From Massospora cicadina (lineage: Eukaryota > Entomophthoromycota > Entomophthoromycetes > Entomophthorales > Entomophthoraceae): 64,000 bases of DNA. Positions 10,577 to 21,621 of the stretch are shown here, one piece after another (position 1 is the stretch's first letter; the number at the start of each line of letters is the position of its first letter). The stretch lies in assembly GCA_022478985.1 (NCBI GenBank), contig JAKSZP010015876.1, positions 124,001-188,000 of the forward strand. Reading direction: 5' to 3'. The position numbers and the translations under genes were made by a program. A model generated the notes under the pieces. That model saw nothing but the letters and a program-made list of their open reading frames with translations. It did no database searches and was not told the DNA's origin.

Positions 10577-11478
10577 TGTCATGGTTACATGAAATAATTG
10601 AGTGAACCAACTGCCAAGACAAGGCTGGACGTCAGGAGTCCAAAAAGTCAAGCTGCAGGACCTCCCTGACTTAAAGCATACCTTGGACCAACGCTGGGTG
10701 CAGGCTAGATATGCCCAGGTTGGTTCAGGGGAAGTTTAAGATGTCCAGCCATGTGTAACGCCAATGGCGTTAAAACGCTCTAGGTATCTTATTAATGATG
10801 ACAGTTCAGTTTGGTTGCTTGGAGAATGGGGTTCAATACCCGTTCAATTATTAGCATTTACAAATTGTGATGGCTCATCCTGCAATCAATAACTTGAGTT
10901 TAATTGATCTCGAGTTACAGTACCCTGGCCAATGGTAGGGTGCACCGATTGTTTTGCTTAGGCTTGGCACCATTTTCCTTGATTGCTGACTCACCTTCCC
11001 TTGTTTAAAGTATACTTCTCAAGACCAACTTTCTACGTTGTTCATCTCCCTAATAAAATTTATACATTAGTTTATATTTGTAAATATAAATCCTTGGGCA
11101 AACCTGTGTGTGGACCTCCTCAGGGAGGTCTTTAACAATGTTGGCCGTTTTGTCTTCACAAAATTATCTACTGGATCTGGTGCACCACTGGGCCCCCTTG
11201 GTTCCCTCCAGATCAAGGCACCCAAGCACTCCAGCACTGATTTCCACTTGGATTTTGGACTTCCCTTTGTGGTCCACCCAAGTGTTGTTTTTTTTATTTT
11301 TTTTCGTTACTAACTACTATACAACGCGTTTTACACCCTTGCCCTGGGTTAATCATGGCTCCGGCACCCTTTGTGGTGCCCTGTTTAACATAATCCTAAC
11401 ATCTGGTTTCCTGGATGTGTGGCTGTGCATCTGAACCACCAAACTGGGAATGAGAGAGTTATAGACACTCTCCTAACA
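10577..11478 (+). repeat. C1 5' LTR
   Basis: 902 bp, TGTCATG...AACA. It matches the 3' LTR (892 bp) and the minus-strand solo LTR at 32067-32913. It contains AATAAA near 11052 and a hydrophobic reading frame in its last third. No convincing TGG-type primer site follows the end. Confidence 0.85.
11110..11434 (+). pseudogene. Hydrophobic reading frame inside the C 5' LTR
   Basis: Overlapping frames begin MDLLREVFNNVGRF and continue through a segment containing GAPLGPLGSL into a membrane-like stretch rich in Phe, Leu and Tyr. The frame is broken here by stops and shifts near 11310-11340. The corresponding frame is open for 135 codons in the 3' LTR and lies within a 192-codon frame in the solo LTR. 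Two membrane segments are plausible. Function is unknown. It may be only the shadow of conserved LTR DNA. Confidence 0.35.
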
Positions 11479-12660
11479 TTAGACGACCAACCCTCATAAG
11501 TTAAATGCACTAGAATTATCCGTGTGGAACTTTTGCAAAATGTAAATGAGGTACACCAGCTGTCAGTTATGTCCTTGGTGGGGATCACCACTATCTTCTC
11601 ATTCTACCAATGGTTGTTGCATCTCAGCGTTATTCTTGCTACCTCCAACTGGGAAGTACCCACCCTTCTTGCTTGTACCTTATGGATTTGGACGTTTTTC
11701 AATCCAAATGTCTTGCTTCCCCAATTCTCTCTCAAAATTGATGAAAACGCTTTTATTAAAATGTTTTTTCTTGACACCACGTTTGGATGGCTCAGGTGGG
11801 ATCATTGGCAAAGGGCCTGATGGTGATGGTCCTGTATAATAATGTACAAAACGTCGCCAAATTAAGTATGGTGTCATCACGGCCCAAAACACGTTTTGTA
11901 ATGCTAGTTACTTATATAAAAACGAGCTTAGTATTATCTCTTGTGGCTCTAATTTAGAACCCATTTCAATATACCAGATCACCCCAGAGAACCCGCGCTT
12001 GACCCCTACCATGATCCGCAGAACAAATACGGTGGAAAAGGAGTTACTTTTTGCAGTATGAGAATGTTTTAAGCAACTGCTGAAGATATGGTGGGATATG
12101 TGGCCATAGTAGTAAGAGTGGCCAAATATACCTCTCCATTCTATGATGCAAGAATACCCTGGAGGCATAATTATGCCTTATAAAGAGTTTTCTGGTGAGG
12201 TGTTGCATTTTTTGCTTTAAATAAAGATTATTCAGGATAATTTTTGTTGACCTCTACCCTTTTATCCCATTTGGGGAAAATCAGCACAACTAATTTAGTG
12301 AATACAAAAGCTCTGAGATTTTCTTTGACTAGGACCTGACCACTACAATGAGTTGAATTACTTGATGTGATATGGTTAGTGGAGGGGCTTCCTAAGGTAT
12401 TACCACGCTGAAAGTTCTGGGGTTAGTGGATTATCAAGTTGGCAAATACCATTTGGCTGACCGCTTCCAATCTATCAAAAACCTCTTGTACCCCATTGTT
12501 ATGTGAGTAGAGTAGTGGCGCAAAGTTTACATCTGAACTAACTTTAAAATCAATACCTTGTCCTTAACTTTAAAGAATGCTCATGAATTAGTTGTTTCTT
12601 TGGCTGAAGCGAACTTTCAGGTGATCTACCCCATTGGCCCAATATTCACATTCTCAGTCT
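11479..12660 (+). other. C1 leader and presumed gag-protease region, unrecognisable
   Basis: This lies between the C1 5' LTR and its RT, where gag and protease should be. Short frames exist (for example 11524-11820) but I see no zinc knuckle and no D-T-G motif. It is either heavily decayed or deleted. Confidence 0.35.
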
Positions 12661-12670
12661 TTACTTATTT

Positions 12671-12955
12671 TTGAAGCTCTCTCTGGAGGTACCCCTACCA
12701 TCCTGTTTGGAGGGGATGGAATCTTTTTTTGATGCGGCCTCAGCCAATGTACTACCAGCTCATACAGAGTTCAATTGTGAGTTCAAGCTCGTCATTGATC
12801 TTTTGCATATATCTTCCTCCATTTATTCTATGACTATAAGGGAGGAAGCGGCCTTAGATGTGTGGGTTATGGAGCAGGTAGCTAAAGTCGAGATATTTCA
12901 GCTTCCCTCCCCAGTATGCTCTTTACTTATCTTTGTGGAAAAGTCAGATGGTACC
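12671..12955 (+). pseudogene. C1 reverse transcriptase, N-terminal piece
   Basis: An open frame ending at the B1 border. It includes LPAHTEFNCEFKLVIDL, the usual start of a chromovirus RT (Leu-Pro-x-His-x-x-Phe/Tyr), a region matching the primer-grip approach (ALDVWVMEQVAKVEIFQLP), and then LLIFVEKSDGT. At that point B1 begins. The RT resumes at 19305 with LCPFVD, so the joined motif is the familiar KxDGTLRxCVDY. The frame continuing to 13036 is read-through into the B1 LTR. Confidence 0.8.
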
Positions 12956-13297
12956 TGTCAGGATTTCACTGAATTCTCATGTCTTCAGAGATTCTACTCC
13001 ATTGATTCCCCTAGCTTCATCGGAAGGAGAGCTTAATTTACCTCAATCTATCAATGTTAAATAGAATGATCAGCCTCATCCAAATCAATTGATTGAAGAT
13101 TCAATTGCATGACAATTAATAAGCACTGATAGATTATGAACCAAATCAAAACCTAAAAATCCCATCCTTTTGTTAATAAAGAATTAGGTCTATTTTTAGC
13201 CTATTTTTACTTTAATTTATCACTTTTTGGAAAATCCACTTAAATTAACTTTAAGATAAAACCTGCCCCATAGGAAATGTGATTAAAAACTTCCAGA
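12956..13297 (+). repeat. B1 5' LTR
   Basis: 342 bp, from TGTCAGG to TTCCAGA. The left border is fixed by the GTACC duplication and the right border by the primer site that follows one base later. The end is GA rather than the usual CA, and the same is true of the 3' LTR. Confidence 0.9.
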
Positions 13298-13298
13298 G

Positions 13299-13316
13299 TG
13301 GTGCTCACTACAGGGG
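13299..13316 (+). other. B1 primer-binding site
   Basis: TGGTGCTCACTACAGGGG, complementary to a tRNA 3' end CCCCTGTAGTGAGCACCA. The last bases carry CCA plus discriminator A; the seven before them would pair with a tRNA starting GCTCACT. The tRNA species is not identified. A3 has the identical site. Confidence 0.8.
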
Positions 13317-13356
13317 TTACTCTGAGTTTTGCACCGTAAACACATCTGTCACTATT

Positions 13357-15352
13357 ATGGATTCTCAATTTTCGCCTGAAGAAGCTCAAAACCAGGAGCA
13401 AGGCAGTATTTTACGATGGGTCTGTTCAACTAGAAACGAAATCCCAATAGTACCGTCCACTTTGGAATTCTGTGCCAATTTGGAGATTTATAATCCCAAT
13501 ATAAGCTTTACAGCAAATTTTCAAATACCTCCTGAGGTTTTACAAAATATTTATTAATTAAATGCTGGAGGGAGCCTTAATTCCTGGAATCCGTTCCACC
13601 CAATCTAGTTCTAATGCTGTACCCTCTATCATAAGAGAAGTGTTGCAAACCTCCCAAATGCCAAGAATTAGCACTGAGCAATACTTACATCAGCTATTAC
13701 ACCCTACCCTATACCATCTATTACTGGTTGTGGGAATGTATCTTCAAGGGATGCTCAATTTACTAGAAGGACTTCAGTCCTTGAATAATTATGTTACTGA
13801 GTTTTTCAAATCTGCCTCTGAATTTAGCAGAGATAATTGAGATACCATAATAAATAATTTGCCTTTTTAAACGAAGTAAATCAACAGCTTATTCTGATTG
13901 ACCATGGGATATCCAGCTTCGTTGAATTATAGTTTCCACAATGAGTTGTGAAATTCAACAAGAATGGAAAGTGGGAATTTCTCAACTTTCTGAGCAGAGT
14001 CGAGCAATGGAAGCAGAGCTCAGAAATCATCTTTCTCAATTGGAGCAATTGTACTTGGGAATCCAATCCCAAGTCATTGAAGTTGAGAAAACTTCTAGCG
14101 CTATGGATCCTCCTGGGGTTGAAGGACCACATGGTCCACCTGGGGGCGTAGGTCCAAGAGGACCCCCTGGTGTAGAAGGACCCCGCAGACTGCCAGGTGC
14201 AGATGGACCTCAGGGGCCCCGGGTGCTGATGGGTATTCAGAATCCCTTTAACAAGTTGACTCCTTACTGAGTATGATGGACCGCTTACAGGACCAATTTT
14301 ACAAAGTGGCCAAGGAATGTAACTTAACTCCTGAGGGGGTAACTATCGATCCTCTCATATCACTTCAGTCTCTCTCTGATGAATTGAGTGATTTGGGTAA
14401 ATGAGCGAAGGACACTGACATCCTGTTTCAGGCCTACAAATCAAAATGCGAGATGCTCCAAGCCAAAATTGAAACCTTGGAACTTAAGTACAATGCTCAG
14501 CAGGAGCAACTTTATGACCTATCTCGTCGGTTGGATGAAAAAGTGGGGCATGTTGAATTGAATTGACGGATTGGCGAAAGTCAGACTGAGACTGTTGGCC
14601 CCTATCCTCCATTTTCTTCGCAAGTTTTTGATTCCAAATCTTATGTTTCTACTCAATCTGAACATCATGGAGTACATGTTTTAACAGCCAATGCTCCAAT
14701 GAGTTTCAAGCCAGTATTTAAAGACAAGTACTCTCCTGGGGAAGGCAGCATTATCTCTTTCCTCTATCTATATGAGAAGGCTCTGAGTGAGGCCTCTGAT
14801 CAATAGAAAATGAATTACTTGCCTAATTCTCAATCGATTGGCCCAGGATATAATGGTACCCCACTTAATGACTTGCACTACTTGGTCTCAGGTCAAAGAG
14901 GCGTTAATCAAAGAATTTGGAAGTGAGCAAACCTTATCCTCTCAAAATAGGCTTTTATGTGGATACAACCCCTTCAGAATGAATCAATCAAAGTCTTTGC
15001 TCATCAGTTTTATTGGGAAGCTCAAACTTTGGTGGCCTGTGGTTAGTCAAATTTGGATGATGCAATTACTGCCGTTATGTCTGCTTTTACCTCCAGAACT
15101 CAGTTGCAAATATATTTTCTAAGTGTAAATAAGAATTTCAGAAGTATATTAGACATCAAGGAGGCCTTGTTAGAATTGTCCCCTCAAGTTTCAGAGAAAC
15201 CCCAAGTTTATGATTCTCCAAGACCTAGTCGCCCTAGAGTTTATGCTGTGCCTGATAATACTAGAGCGATTCAGTGTAACTACTGTCACCATTATTTCCA
15301 TACAGAGGATTGCTGTTTCAAGAAAGAAGCGGATGAGAAACAAAAAGGGTAA
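13357..15352 (+). pseudogene. B1 gag with coiled coil, collagen-like repeat and zinc knuckle
   Basis: The chosen start is the ATG at 13357-13359, shortly after the primer site. The gene now spans three frames. Blocks in order: an N-terminal region (13357-13557); a second block (13562-13840); a heptad-like coiled coil (13941-14100, with Leu and Ile spaced along EQSRAMEAELRNHLSQLEQL); a Gly-X-Y repeat (14115-14222); a further coiled-coil-like region (14440-14560); a capsid-like region (about 14700-15120); and a zinc knuckle CNYCHHYFHTEDCC at 15275-15316. Gag of gypsy elements forms the particle, and the knuckle binds element RNA. The collagen-like block is unusual for a Gag. Confidence 0.7.
14115..14222 (+). 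repeat. Collagen-like Gly-X-Y repeat coding segment in B1 gag
   Basis: Twelve consecutive triplets, eleven of them starting with Gly (GVE GPH GPP GGV GPR GPP), then GVE GPR, one RLP triplet where Gly is replaced by Arg, and GAD GPQ GPR. The segment directly follows a coiled coil, the usual arrangement of a trimerising collagen-like stalk. Confidence 0.8.
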
Positions 15353-15524
15353 AACCAATAAGATTCTTCATCTTGATAATGATATGAGTGTGCAACAAGA
15401 ACATCAAAGCTTAGTTGAGTATAATAAAGATGAACATTATTCTTATTCCTTGACCTCAAAGTTAGCAGTATCCTCTCAGTTTGGGAGCACCATTACCCAT
15501 ATTGATTTCTGAGTGAATCAAGTA

Positions 15525-15860
15525 AAGGCCAAAACTATCATTGATATGGGATCTCCAGTGAATATTGTCTCATCAAAATTTATCAAGGGATCAAGTTAAC
15601 GCCCAATATTTCCCATTTTATAGAATATGGCACTGCGGGACCTCAGAGCACTCAGTCAATTGGAACTTTTTTGTCCTCCCACTAAAAATTGGGAAGCTAA
15701 CTTTTACCATCCTGGCCATTGTTCTTGATAACTTGAGTTATGACCTACTATTGGGGACTCAATTCTTGCGGGAGTTCAATGGAATTATTAATTACCCCAA
15801 CTCTTCACTATCTCTCTTGGGGTATAGAGTTCCATTACTTTTTTCTGAACATGCTCATGT
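15525..15860 (+). pseudogene. B1 aspartic protease (active site changed)
   Basis: The frame before 15595 reads KTIIDMGSPVNIVSSKFI. This is the retropepsin active-site segment with D-M-G in place of D-T-G, a one-base ACG to ATG type change. After a stop, the second half follows in another frame with LAIVLDNLSYDLLLGTQFL, the typical G-x-x-F/L end of the fold. It lies between gag and RT, as in other gypsy elements. Probably dead, given the stop and the Thr change. Confidence 0.7.
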
Positions 15861-16285
15861 ACCACGTCGGTTATGTTTGTTGGAGGGGTCTAAAAGGTCT
15901 TATTCTATTCAATACCATGTTGACGACCCTCAGGTAAGGTTACCCCCTACCTCGGCGGATATTGAAGAGGGGATGCCTATTTTCGTCCCCAACAATCTAA
16001 TTATTCCACCAAAATTGCAGGTAATTGTTAATACTTTTTTACATTTTTTGATTCCCAAAGGACATTTATTACAAGTCCAGGGCATTTTCAACCCTTTGGT
16101 TAAAAAAAATTTGCCATGTCCTCAAGTATCAAATTATATTTTTTAGGATCATTATCTGTTTTATTGGCGAACCTTACCAATAAACCCAAATTGTGGATCA
16201 ACAACACCCCATTGCTTATGTTAAGTTATTACCAGTAACTTGATTTTATGATGTTAAACCTTTTGGAAGCCTACAAGTCTTTGGA

Positions 16286-17300
16286 TTGGAAAGTGATCAG
16301 GAAATACTTACTGTGGGGCCTGCTATTGGAAAACACCTCACTAGTGATAAAGAGAAACAAGTGCTTCAGTTTTTAGAAGAATACTCTGACATCTTTGCTA
16401 AGCATACTTACGACTTTGGTAAGATGAAAGAAGTAATCATTTCGTTGAAACTGGCGATCACCTTCCTATTTGTGTCAAGCCTATCATAAGTCTAAAGTGG
16501 TAGAAGCCCAAGTTATCAAAAAATTGCATTAATTATTAGAGGCTAGATTGTATAAGCCCTCCAATAGTCCTTAGGCATCTCCATTGCTGTTGATTAAGAA
16601 GAAGGATGGTTCTCTTTGAGTGGTTATGGATTATCAAAAACTGAATGCTATTACTCAATGAGACAGTTATCCTTTACTCAGGATCGATGATTCTCTTAGG
16701 TTGTTGGCTGGATCAACTTATTTTTCAGCCATGGACTTAGCCAGTGGATAATGGAACATAAAAATATCCCCGGTTGACCGAGCAAAGTGTGCCCTAATAT
16801 CCAGTGAAGGTTTTTTGAACCAACTCAGATGCCTTAAGGATTGAGCAACGCCCCAGCCACTTTACAAAGAGCTATGGATGGTATGTTACGGGACCTAAAG
16901 CTTATATGTGTTTTTTATCTTATTGATATTACCATGTTTTCCAAAACCTTTACCAAACATTTGGGCCATCTAAGAGAAGTTTCCAGGTGAATTCGAAGCT
17001 CTTCCTTGAAGCTCAAACCCTCTAAATGTTCATTTTTAAAAAATGTAATGGGGTTTTTAGGACATCAAGTATTGGCTAATGGGATTCAACCCCTCACAGA
17101 TAAAGTTCAAGCTATCCACCAAATTCCTCCTCCTACCTCTCTGTGGGATATTCAAGTCTTTCTCAGTATGGTCAGGTATTATTGGCAATTTATACCCAAA
17201 TTTACTGATTTGGCTGAACCATTATTCTATCTATTACAAAAGGAGTGTCCTTTGAGTGGAGTTCAGCTCAGAAACAGTTGTTTCATTCCCTGTGAACTGC
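16286..17300 (+). pseudogene. B1 reverse transcriptase
   Basis: Gypsy RT motifs in order: LLIKKKDGSL near 16590, VMDYQKLNAIT near 16622, DSYPLLRIDDSL near 16662, FSAMDLASG near 16722, SNAPATLQRAMD near 16843, the catalytic box near 16915-16935 read as YLIDI where YLDD is expected, then LKLKPSKCSFLKN (17006) and the connection region with GFLGHQVLANGI. Stops fall at several points. The first catalytic Asp of the box is replaced by Ile. Confidence 0.8.
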
Positions 17301-17301
17301 C

Positions 17302-17720
17302 TTGACTAAGGCACCTGTTTTAATTCATCCTTGCTTTGATAAGCCTTTTTTATCACATACAGATGCAAGCAATGTCGCTATTGGGGCTATTTTATCTCAG
17401 TGTGATGAAGAGCATAAGGACCATCCCGTTGCATATTATAGCAAAACTTTGTCCAAAGCCAAACGAAATTACAGTGTCACTGAACAAGAGTGTTTGGCTG
17501 TAATTCTAGCTATCAAACACTTCCTTTTTCTTATATGGTAACCATTTTACTGTTATTACTGACCGTTCTTCTTCAAGATGGTTGCAGAATATGAAGGATC
17601 CTGATGGAAGACTGGCTCGTTGGGTCTTAAGATTTTATAATTATGATTTTTCCATTGTTCATAGTTCAGGTGCTCAACATCTGAATGCTGATGGTTTGTC
17701 TCAACTGCCTATTCTGACTT
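17302..17720 (+). pseudogene. B1 RNase H
   Basis: The domain starts TKAPVLIHPCFDKPFLSHTDASNVAIGAILSQ with the first catalytic Asp in HTDAS. It continues with YYSKTLSKAKRNYSVTEQECLAV (Glu of the active site) and, after a stop, ITDRSSSRWLQN, where the TDR/H motif carries the next Asp. It ends at LNADGLSQLP, the usual border to integrase. One internal stop near 17539 and a frame change. The key acids remain. Confidence 0.8.
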
Positions 17721-17789
17721 TGGAAGTGGAGAAGTAAGAACTCTTATATAACCTTATTGGATGACCCGAGTTGTGGGATTGAGAGTATG

Positions 17790-18955
17790 AAGAAGATTGA
17801 GCTTATTTAAAATATATAACTAAAGATACCATGATTCAGGAGGGAGCTTTATCTAAGAAGGTTAAAACCAAATGGTTACCCTTTTTACACCCAAACTCAA
17901 GATTTCAGGCTGTCATGGAAGGACATGAGCAAGTAGGCCACAGTGGGTTGAAGAAAACTTAAGAATGGTTGAAAACCTGATATTATTGGGATAACATGAC
18001 CAAATTCACCTGAGAGACCCTTGACTCAGGTCTTATTTGTAAAATTCATGGAAGTAACAACCCAACTTATCAGCATCAAATTATTTCACCAACTAAAGCG
18101 TTTGAAGTGGTAAGAATTGATGTGGTAGGTCCTTTTCCTTGGGTTACATGGCCACCAGTATATTATTATGGCTATCAACCATTTAACTAAATGGGTTGAG
18201 GCCATTTCTATTGCCACCCCTTGGATAAGACTACTGCGTTATTCCTTTACCAACACATAATCTCTCAGCATGGATGTCCCAAGGTCCTTATGTCAGATAA
18301 TGGGACTGACTCTACCTCACAACTTATACAGGAATCTCTAAATTATTCAACACTGCCCAACGATTTGTTGTTCCGTACAATCCCTCCACAAATGGGGCCA
18401 TCAAACGAGTCAATGGAACTCTAGTTTCAATCTTAAGAAAAATGGCTTCTACTGATCCATCTTTATGGAATTTTATTTACCTAGCGCCTTATTTGCATAT
18501 CAGATAGCTATCATCATATTAGTAAGATGTTGCCTTTCAAGTGCCTATATGGGCGAGATCCCTCAGTCCCTTCTAGTGTCCAAGCCATACTTGAAGAAAG
18601 CATACCAGAAAACTATGATCTAATTTTGAGAAATCCGGTGGATGAGAATATTTGTCTTCAAGCTCAAGATATGAAATCAATTGAAGCAACCACTCAAAGA
18701 GAGACTCAAAGAGCCAATCAACATAAACCCGCCTTACCTGAATACTAAATTGGAGATTATGTCATGTATTACCATTCTCAGCCTGGTAGACAAACTGAAA
18801 AATTAGGATAAACTGGTCTGGTCCTTATTGAGCTATATTTTGAAAAGTTCTAGAGTATTCGATTGTTCATGTTGATACTGGCATAGTGATCAATTGTATT
18901 AACTCTAGGTTTTTAAGAATTCACCCTCTACTGCAATCAAATATTGAGGGGGAAG
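17790..18955 (+). pseudogene. B1 integrase
   Basis: The zinc-binding start is visible near 17920-17990 (GHEQVGHSGLKKT, then later Cys only partly kept). The core gives VVRIDVVGPFPW near 18115 with the first Asp, LMSDNGTDSTSQLI near 18288 with the second Asp, and NGAIKRVNGTLV near 18391. Lys (18403-18405) stands in place of the catalytic Glu there. A GPY/F-like region (INWSGPY) appears near 18808. Several stops. The gene ends just before the polypurine tract. Confidence 0.75.
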
Positions 18956-19299
18956 TGTCAGGATTTCACTAAATTCTCTTGTCTTCTGAGATTCTACTCC
19001 ATTGATTCCCCCAGCTTCATTGGAAGGAGAGCTTAATTTATCTCAATCTATCAACGTTAATAAGAATGATCAACCTCATCCTGATCAATTGATTGAAGAT
19101 TTGATCACACTACAATTATTTAGCACTGATAGATTATGAACAAAATCAAAACCTTTAAATATCCAATCCTTTTGTTAATTAAGAATTAGGTCAATTTTTA
19201 ACCTATTTTTACATTAATTTATCACTTTTTAGAGAATCCACTTAAAATAACTTCAAGAAAAAACCTGCCCCATAGGAAGTGTAATTCAAAACTTCCAGA
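18956..19299 (+). repeat. B1 3' LTR
   Basis: 344 bp, preceded by the polypurine tract GAGGGGGAAG (18946-18955). Right border set by the GTACC duplication at 19300-19304. About 40 differences from the 5' LTR by eye. Confidence 0.9.
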
Positions 19300-19304
19300 G
19301 TACC

Positions 19305-20430
19305 TTATGCCCATTTGTAGACTAATGGAATCTTAACAATGTCACAGTACCAAACTTGCATTCCATTCCGTTAAATTCTCAGATTGCTCGCTATGTAGAG
19401 AAGGCAAAAGTCTTCTCCAAACTGTACTGCTTTATTGCCTTTATTAGGTCTGGATTAATAAGGGCAAGGAGTGGCTAACCACGTTCTGCAACCAAAAAGA
19501 AAATTTTAGTTTAGAGTTATGCCCTTTGGGCTGTAAAAGCCCCAGATATTTTTCAGTGCCATATATATGCGGCTTTGGGACATTCTGGGTGTGTGTGCAG
19601 TGGCTTACTTTGACTATATCCTGTGTTTTCCTCCAATCAAGAGTCCCATGCTATAAACTTACGTAAGTAGTGGAGAGTTTGAGGGCAGCTAACCTTACGC
19701 TGAAAATTATTAAGTGCAAATTCTACAAGTCCCAGGTCACCTTCCTGGGCAACGTTGTGCTTGGCCAAGGCCACATGGTAACTCCAGACAAGGAGAAGAC
19801 AATTTGCGAGTGGATTACCCCAACTTTGTTCAAGGAATTGAGGAGTTTTTTGGGGACGTGTATGTTCCATAAGAAATTTACATCAAATCTTTCTGAAGTG
19901 GTGGCGTCTTAGTATAAGGCGAGTGGGGCAAAAGTGCTCAAGTGGTCCCCGACTTTTCAGAATGCCTTCCAAGCGTTAAAGTGCACCCTGTTGTCCACGT
20001 CCATCCTTCGCCATGTAGACCCCAAAAAGGAGTTTATTGTGGCTTCTGATGCCTCCAACTTTGCCATAGCGGCAGCCCTATCACAAGTAGGCAAAGATGG
20101 AATAGAGCATCTGATGGGATACTTTCAGGAAGATGTCCCTACTTGAGTTAAACTACGCCGTATGACAAAGATTTATTAGCAGCGGTTAAGGCGCTGACTT
20201 ATAAGCGTCATTATTTTCACAGCTCATCCCAACCTTTTGCATATGTAAAGCTCATAATGCCTTGTTGTACTACCGCGCACCTCATGTCTTGACCCCAAGG
20301 CAGCCCTGCTAGCATGAGACCCTGGCCCAATTTGCCACTTCTTATGAGTTTACAAAAGGCAAGGAGAATGGTTTAACGGATGCATTGAGTCAAAACCTGC
20401 ACTACCTCTCAATAATAATGAGGTAGAGGT
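19305..20430 (+). pseudogene. C1 reverse transcriptase (rest) and RNase H
   Basis: The RT continues directly after the B1 duplication: LCPFVD, then RYVEKAKVFSKLYCF near 19392 and CFIAF, a region reading MPFGL-like near 19525, and the thumb and connection region TLKIIKCKFYKSQVTFLGN near 19700. RNase H follows with LRHVDPKKEFIVASDASNFA near 20008-20070 (first catalytic Asp in SDAS) and weaker later motifs (HHYFH-like near 20205). Frame is lost repeatedly. The YXDD box near 19600 is not clearly readable. Confidence 0.75.
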
Positions 20431-20639
20431 ACAAAACACTCACTTGATTATTCTGCTGGGTAAGATTGTGTCTCAACTTCCTTATCCCTTGGTTCATGGG
20501 ACAACGCTTGCTCATCTGTAAAATGCGGAGGATTATGATATGTTCAGAAAGGTAGTCCTTTCACAACCTTTGTCAGCCAAATATACGATGGTCCTTGCCA
20601 AGAGTGAGTTAAATCAGGAGGAATTACCAGAGGTTACCA

Positions 20640-21621
20640 CGTGAAGAATATGCTGATGTGGTTCCAAGGGCGCCTATGGGTTCTGCTGGACCACTTCACC
20701 TGGAAATCATCTGGGACCATCATGACGGAATCACCGTTGGCCATCAAGGGAAGGTAAAGACTTTGGAGCTAAATCACCGCACTTACAATTGGAAAGGGTT
20801 AGCAGCGCAGGTGGCCAGGTATTGTAAGGAGTGCCTAATCTGCAACCAGATGAAGCCAAATCGTTAACCACTAATGGGGTTATTAGTACCAGCACAAAAG
20901 GCTGAAGGGCCTTGGACTTCTTTATTGGTGGATTTTAGTGTGGAATTACTTGTATCTAATGGCTACGATGCCATCATGGTAGTGGTGGACTGCTTTAAAA
21001 AGTTCGCCCACTTTATTCCTTGCAGAACTACACTAACCGCGGCTGAGATGGCTAGATTCTTTGTATCACTTGTGTTTTCTCTTCAAGGGGTCCCCCAAGA
21101 AATAGTTAGTGATTGGGGGCCCCATTTTACCTCTGTATTTTAAGAAAAGTTGTGTAAGACTTTTCAGATTTGGCCTTGCCATTCAACTGCCTATCACCCT
21201 CAATCAGATGAGCATACTGAACTAGTGAACCAGTGTTGAAAAGTTTCTGCAGTGTTACACTTATGCAGATCATTCAGATTGGGTTTCCCTTCTCATGGAC
21301 CAATTCAGTTATAACAACGCCCAACATGCATCTATTGTTTGTTCCTCCTCTCTTCACCAACTATGGCTTAAACTCCGCAATCAACATTGAGCCCAAATGT
21401 GGATCCAAGGTGGAAGCTGTGGTAAACTTTGTGAAGACAATCAAGAAGCACACCAAGGGGTGAACACAAGTTGAATGCGGCCATGCAAGTTTACAATGAG
21501 AACGCTGATGGTAAGCGATAATCTGATCTTTTGTACAAAGAAGGATATTTCGTGATTCTGGATGCTAAAAACATTCCAATTAAGTAACAATGCAAAAACT
21601 GGGACCAAAGAGGATTAAGCC
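20640..21621 (+). pseudogene. C1 integrase, zinc finger and core, up to the A2 insertion
   Basis: The HHCC zinc finger is complete in sequence: HHDGITVGHQGK (20714-20757) and CKECLICNQMK (20826-20858). The core begins GPWTSLLVDFSVELL with the first Asp, then VVVDCFKKFAHFIPC, then IVSDWGPHFTSVF with the second Asp (near 21109), and after a stop QSDEHTELVNQ, retaining Glu at 21219-21221. The C-terminal GPY/F module begins KNWDQRGL/RIKP near 21598-21620, where A2 interrupts. It continues at 28210. Confidence 0.8.

Larger units (their letters stand above)
12956..19299 (+). mobile_element. Ty3/gypsy element B1 inserted into C1
   Basis: 6344 bp with LTRs of 342 and 344 bp, about 88% identical by eye. 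It is flanked by the 5-bp duplication GTACC (12951-12955 and 19300-19304). Internal order is primer site, gag with coiled coil, collagen-like repeats and zinc knuckle, protease, RT, RNase H, integrase, polypurine tract GAGGGGGAAG and 3' LTR. Frameshifts occur in every gene. No chromodomain is seen. Confidence 0.9.

Noticed and set aside
12671..13036. A 121-codon independent gene
   Set aside because: The first part is the C1 RT N-terminus, and the remainder is read-through into the B1 LTR.
14103..14270. A host collagen gene
   Set aside because: The Gly-X-Y run lies within a gag reading region between an LTR and protease/RT, has only twelve triplets, and no signal peptide or long collagen exons surround it.
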